A program made the translations under genes and the position numbers. Below are positions 60,841 through 64,000 of a stretch of 64,000 nucleotides of DNA, in pieces. The stretch comes from Dyadobacter sp. 676 (GTDB lineage: Bacteria; Bacteroidota; Bacteroidia; Cytophagales; Spirosomataceae): assembly GCF_040448675.1 (NCBI RefSeq), contig NZ_CP159289.1:3559001-3623000 (forward strand). Reading direction: 5' to 3'. How positions within the stretch are numbered: the first letter of the stretch is position 1; the number at the start of each line of letters is the position of its first letter. Below the pieces are notes generated by a model that saw only the letters and a program-made list of their open reading frames with translations, was not told where the DNA came from and searched no databases.

Positions 60841-62831
60841 TTATCCGATGACGCTTCCCAATTCCCTGGCCGCCGCCATGCTGATGCCTTTGTAAAACAT
60901 GAACTCGGTCATGATGGCATGTTGCTCCTCCTCTGTTTGCGCATGGGCGGCCTGTTGAAGGCAAATTTTCATTTTCTCCTCGATGAATGCCTTTTTCAGT
61001 CTCAGAATATTGTTAAATGCCGTTTTGTCGAGGACGTCGGTTTCGAACGGCACATAAATCTCATACTTTTCTTTCCACAACTCGCTGAGCTCATGTTTTT
61101 GCGTCAGCCATTCGATGGTCAGGTTCCTGATTTCCGGTTCGTGATGTTGCAGGAAATAGTCGGTTGTGAGGATGTGGTTCCGCGAAAAATTTTCCCGGAA
61201 GAGCGTCAACAGGTGGTTATAAACGGGGTCGCGCAAATCGATCCCCTCGATCTGGCCCAGCACATACTGGCAAACTGTAATGCCGGGTTCGAGCTCGCGC
61301 GCGCCATGCACTACGAGCAGGCGCACGAATGCCTCTTCCTGGTAATGCAGTTTCGTGCGCTGAAACGTTTCCGGCGCAGCTTCTTCCGGAACGGGCGGAT
61401 CGGCGGCGGATTCGCCGGCAAACGGGCGATCGCTGAACAAGGCGTCCAGGTCGTTGGCCCCCCCCCCGGCGCCGCACCCGATTGCCGCGGCTGCCGATCT
61501 GCCGGTTTGGCGGATTGCTGTTTCCTGAGCAGCTTGTTGCCTTCCGTGATCAGCATTTGTTCATCCACCCGCATCATTTCGGAGATCCGGTGGAAAAATA
61601 CCTGCCTCTTGATCGCGTCGGGGATCTTGACGATGCTATTAACCACCTCCTGGATTACCGCCGCCAGCCTGAAAGGATCGTTGCCGGCATCCTGCAACAG
61701 GATTTCGGTTTTGAAAGTAATAAAATCCTTGGATGCCTTTTTCAAATGTGCCTTAAAGGCCTCCGCACCTACTTTTCGAACATAGCTGTCGGGATCCTCG
61801 TTGTCGGGAAAGAGGACGATATTAACATTCAGTCCCTCTTCCAGAACGAGATCCAGACCGCGCAAAGCGGCCTTGATACCGGCCATATCGCCATCGTAGA
61901 GAATGGTAATGTTCGGGGTAAAGCGACCGATAAGCCTTATTTGCTCAACCGTGAGCGATGTGCCCGACGACGCCACAACGTTTTCGATGCCTGCCTGATG
62001 AAGCGAAATGACGTCCGTATAACCTTCAACCAGATAGCAATGCTCGAGTTGCCGGATCGCGTTTTTGGCCTGGTAAATGCCGTAGAGGACTTCACTTTTA
62101 TGGTAAACTTCCGTTTCCGGCGAGTTGAGATACTTCGGCTGGTTTTTATCCGACTTCAATATCCTGGCCCCGAATGCGATCGTTTTTCCGGCAATGTTGT
62201 GGATCGGGAAAATCACCCGCCCGCGGAAACGGTCGTAGCCGGCCGTCTGGCTGCCTTCCTTGTGGATGAGCAGTCCCGCCTTTTCCAGTACTTCGGCGGA
62301 ATAGCCTTTTGCCAATGCTTCCCTGGAAAATGAATCCCAGTTATCGAGGCTGTAACCCAGCTCAAATTTCTTGCGGATCTCATTTGAGAAACCACGCTCC
62401 CTGAAATAGCTCAGGCCGATCGCCTGGCCTTCCTCGCTGTGGTGGAGCTGGTGCTGATAATAGTTTTTGGCAAAATTGAGGATAATGTACAGGCTCTCCC
62501 GGGCATTCTGCCGGATAGTTTCCTCGTCGGTAAGCTCCTCCTCCTCGATTTCGATATTGTATTTGCCCGCGAGGTACCGAAGGGCTTCCCCGTATCCGAT
62601 CCCGTCGATATCCATCACAAACTTGATGGAATCCCCCGCAGCCCCGCATCCGAAGCATTTGTAGATCTGACGCGACGGGTTAACGTTGAAGGAAGGCGTT
62701 TTTTCGTTGTGAAACGGGCAACAGGCAGAGTAATTAGCCCCCTTTTTTTTCAGGGACACAAAATCCCCCACCACCTCCACAATGTCTGCGGCGTGCTTGA
62801 TTCTTTCGACGGTTTCGGGATTAATCCGCAT
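60841..62831 (-). CDS. dnaG: DNA primase (frameshifted at a G10 run)
   Basis: The first frame (62831 leftwards) holds the zinc-binding domain (CCPFHNEKTPSFNVNPSRQI, YKCFGCGAAGD), the RNAP-basic region with SYFRERGFSNEIRKKFELGY and the TOPRIM domain (YLVEGYTDVISLHQAG, ILYDGDMAGIKAALRGLDLV). At ten Gs (61458-61467) the coding passes to another frame: ANDLDALFSDRPFAGE and on to the C-terminal helicase-binding domain ending AARELGSVIG. Eight or eleven Gs would restore one protein, 663 residues with eleven. As primase is essential, the sequence is probably wrong here, or the cell corrects it by slippage. It follows terC by 13 bases. Confidence 0.92.
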
Positions 62832-62844
62832 AATTCTGGCAAGT

Positions 62845-63594
62845 TCAGTTCACACGGTCGCGCAACTTCACCGGATCTTTCTTTTTATCCAGTTGCATAT
62901 TCAGTAGCTCCACAAAGAACGAGAAGGCCATTGCGAAATAGGCATAGCCCTTAGGAATTTCATAGTGGAATGCTTCCGCCACCAGCAGCGTGCCTATCAT
63001 CAACAAAAATGAGAGCGCTAAAATTTTAATGGAAGGGTGATTATTTACAAAATCTCCGATTTTGCTCGCAAAGGCAATCATAATGAAGGTCGACAGGATC
63101 ACTGCTACGATCATGATCGGCACTTCTTTTACAAGCCCGACAGCCGTGAGTACGGAATCGAACGAGAAGATGATGTTGAGCATGGCGATTTGCACCAACG
63201 CAGCGCCGAACGACATCGACTTTTTCCCGGAAATGTCCCCGGACGGCAAATTTTCCGGTTCGCCTTCCAGCTTGTGGTGGATTTCTTTCGTGGTGCTGTA
63301 AAGCAGGAATAAACCACCTCCGAGCAAGATCAGGTCGCGTCCACTGAAACCGTGCCCGAAAAGCGTCAGAATGTCCTGTTTAAGGCCTATAACCCATGAG
63401 ATTGCGAAAAGCAGCGCTATCCGAAGCACCAGCGCGATGAGCAAGCCGTTGTTTTGCGCCTTTTTTCTCTGGTCGACAGGGAGTTTTCCGGAAACAATTG
63501 TGATGAAAATTACGTTGTCTATACCGAGGACAACTTCCAGGAGTGTCAACGTGAGCAAACTGATGAGTGCATCCGTAGTAAAAAGTGATTCCAT
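62845..63594 (-). CDS. TerC family integral membrane protein
   Basis: 249 residues with about seven membrane helices. The family hallmarks are LLEVVLGIDNVIFITIVSGK near the N-terminus and LNIIFSFDSVLTAVGLVKEV in the middle, each with conserved aspartate in the membrane. SFLLMIGTLLVAEAFHYEIP comes late. TerC relatives are linked to tellurite resistance and, more recently, to manganese export during protein secretion. Which applies here cannot be told. A promoter-like element lies upstream, and dnaG follows after 13 bases, probably in the same transcript. Confidence 0.92.
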   Translation of the reverse strand: MESLFTTDALISLLTLTLLEVVLGIDNVIFITIVSGKLPVDQRKKAQNNGLLIALVLRIALLFAISWVIGLKQDILTLFGHGFSGRDLILLGGGLFLLYSTTKEIHHKLEGEPENLPSGDISGKKSMSFGAALVQIAMLNIIFSFDSVLTAVGLVKEVPIMIVAVILSTFIMIAFASKIGDFVNNHPSIKILALSFLLMIGTLLVAEAFHYEIPKGYAYFAMAFSFFVELLNMQLDKKKDPVKLRDRVN

Positions 63595-63621
63595 GTAATG
63601 AGTTGGTGAGCGTTAGTTGCA

Positions 63622-63652
63622 CGAAAGTAATCAGGGAGAGGAGTTTGAACAA
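63622..63652 (-). promoter_or_regulatory. candidate promoter of terC-dnaG
   Basis: On the minus strand TTG (63650-63652) and TACTTTCG (63622-63629, one change from TAnnTTTG) are 20 bases apart, the usual Bacteroidota spacing. It lies 28 bases before the TerC start. Confidence 0.4.
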
Positions 63653-63870
63653 TAATTAAGCCAATTTTCCGTAATTTTGAATGTTCAGGCAATGTCCCGA
63701 AAAATTTTTAGGGAAATGTCCATTATTTTCTCATTAGAATTTAGAAATTCGCAGCCTAAAGTTTTTTTCTGATTACTTTAGTTTGTTATTTTGCGGTATT
63801 GAAATTCAACTTGAAGTTTATCTGAGCGATATATAGATATTAAAAATATAGTGTGTGTATAGTGTGAAAC

Positions 63871-63895
63871 AGGGCATGGAAATTTTTCTATGCCT
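63871..63895 (+). terminator. terminator-like hairpin in the right-end intergenic region
   Basis: AGGGCATGGAAA can pair with TTTCTATGCCT (one mismatch), followed by TTGTTTTTAT on the plus strand. No plus-strand gene precedes it; the AT-rich stretch 63653-63870 shows no coding frame I can support, so it may belong to a small RNA or be fortuitous. Confidence 0.35.
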
Positions 63896-63912
63896 TTGTT
63901 TTTATGTATTGA

Positions 63913-64000
63913 TTATGAGCTAGTTATAGTGCGGCTTCCTAACTCGCGATACACACTTATCAACTTGCCCGCCGCATTCGCCGGCTCTCCGGGCAAGGCA
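63913..64000 (-). CDS. C-terminal end of an unidentified gene running in from the right edge
   Basis: On the minus strand 28 codons read ALPGEPANAAGKLISVYREL then GSRTITSS and a TAA stop at 63913-63915. The base composition changes sharply from AT-rich to GC-rich at about 63930, as expected for the end of a gene. The piece is too short for identification. A GC-rich inverted repeat (CTTGCCCG...CGGGCAAG, 63964-63997) overlaps it, so a non-coding explanation also exists. Confidence 0.35.
   Translation of the reverse strand, partial: ALPGEPANAAGKLISVYRELGSRTITSS

Noticed and set aside
61482..62333. 283-codon plus-strand frame
   Set aside because: It is the antisense shadow of dnaG.

Overview
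The window is ordinary chromosomal DNA of a member of the Bacteroidota, most likely Cytophagales and probably close to Dyadobacter (this genus is an inference from protein style and a GC content near 50%). Support comes from TonB-dependent receptors with carboxypeptidase-like N-terminal domains, a BlaI/BlaR1-TonB pair, MbnP/MbnH proteins, ornithine aminotransferase, a GH3-family enzyme, weak Shine-Dalgarno sequences and repeated TAnnTTTG-type -7 promoter boxes. I see no insertion sequence, prophage, CRISPR array, tRNA or rRNA.

Layout. 1-2141 (minus): a TonB-dependent receptor behind a TPP riboswitch, hence probably a thiamine-compound importer, plus an orphan antitoxin-like gene. 2289-9783 (plus): ornithine aminotransferase, an S41 peptidase lipoprotein, a GH3 enzyme and SbcC. 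9832-14439 (plus): a membrane protein and a compact sugar/glycan cluster (FdtA-type cupin, DegT aminotransferase, GT2 glycosyltransferase, methyltransferase) joined by ATGA overlaps. 15449-20441 (plus): an SDR, then TetR, quinone oxidoreductase, KefF-like reductase and KefB/C-like antiporter, with two matching palindromic operators around tetR; this reads as an electrophile/quinone defence module. 20448-28000 (mainly minus): a sodium/solute symporter, a DnaA-box cluster at 22562-22670, a Dabb protein, a histidine kinase, an inverted array of decamers at 24249-24470, glutamate dehydrogenase and TypA.

28194-38000 holds an M28 peptidase, a TraB/GumN protein, an isolated NuoN, a phosphodiesterase, Ffh, MscS and hypothetical proteins. 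38179-45125 (minus) is a putative metal (copper) acquisition operon: two small membrane-anchored proteins sharing a C-x8-HC-x3-C motif, MbnP, the diheme enzyme MbnH, a TonB-dependent receptor and a PepSY membrane protein. 46452-51600 holds Uma2, ExbB/ExbD (energisers of TonB), an oxidoreductase and a BlaI/BlaR1-TonB-plug regulatory pair with tandem operators. 51926-64000 holds housekeeping genes (pyruvate kinase, PriA, PabB/PabC, YpdA, DnaG, TerC).

Eight genes are each broken by a net one-base shift, mostly at homopolymer runs (dnaG, the DegT aminotransferase, quinone oxidoreductase, KefF-like reductase, symporter, PepSY, Uma2, BlaR1-TonB). Because one of them is the essential primase, homopolymer-length errors in the assembly are the simplest explanation. 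These genes are given as full-length loci, with the frame break described in each entry.
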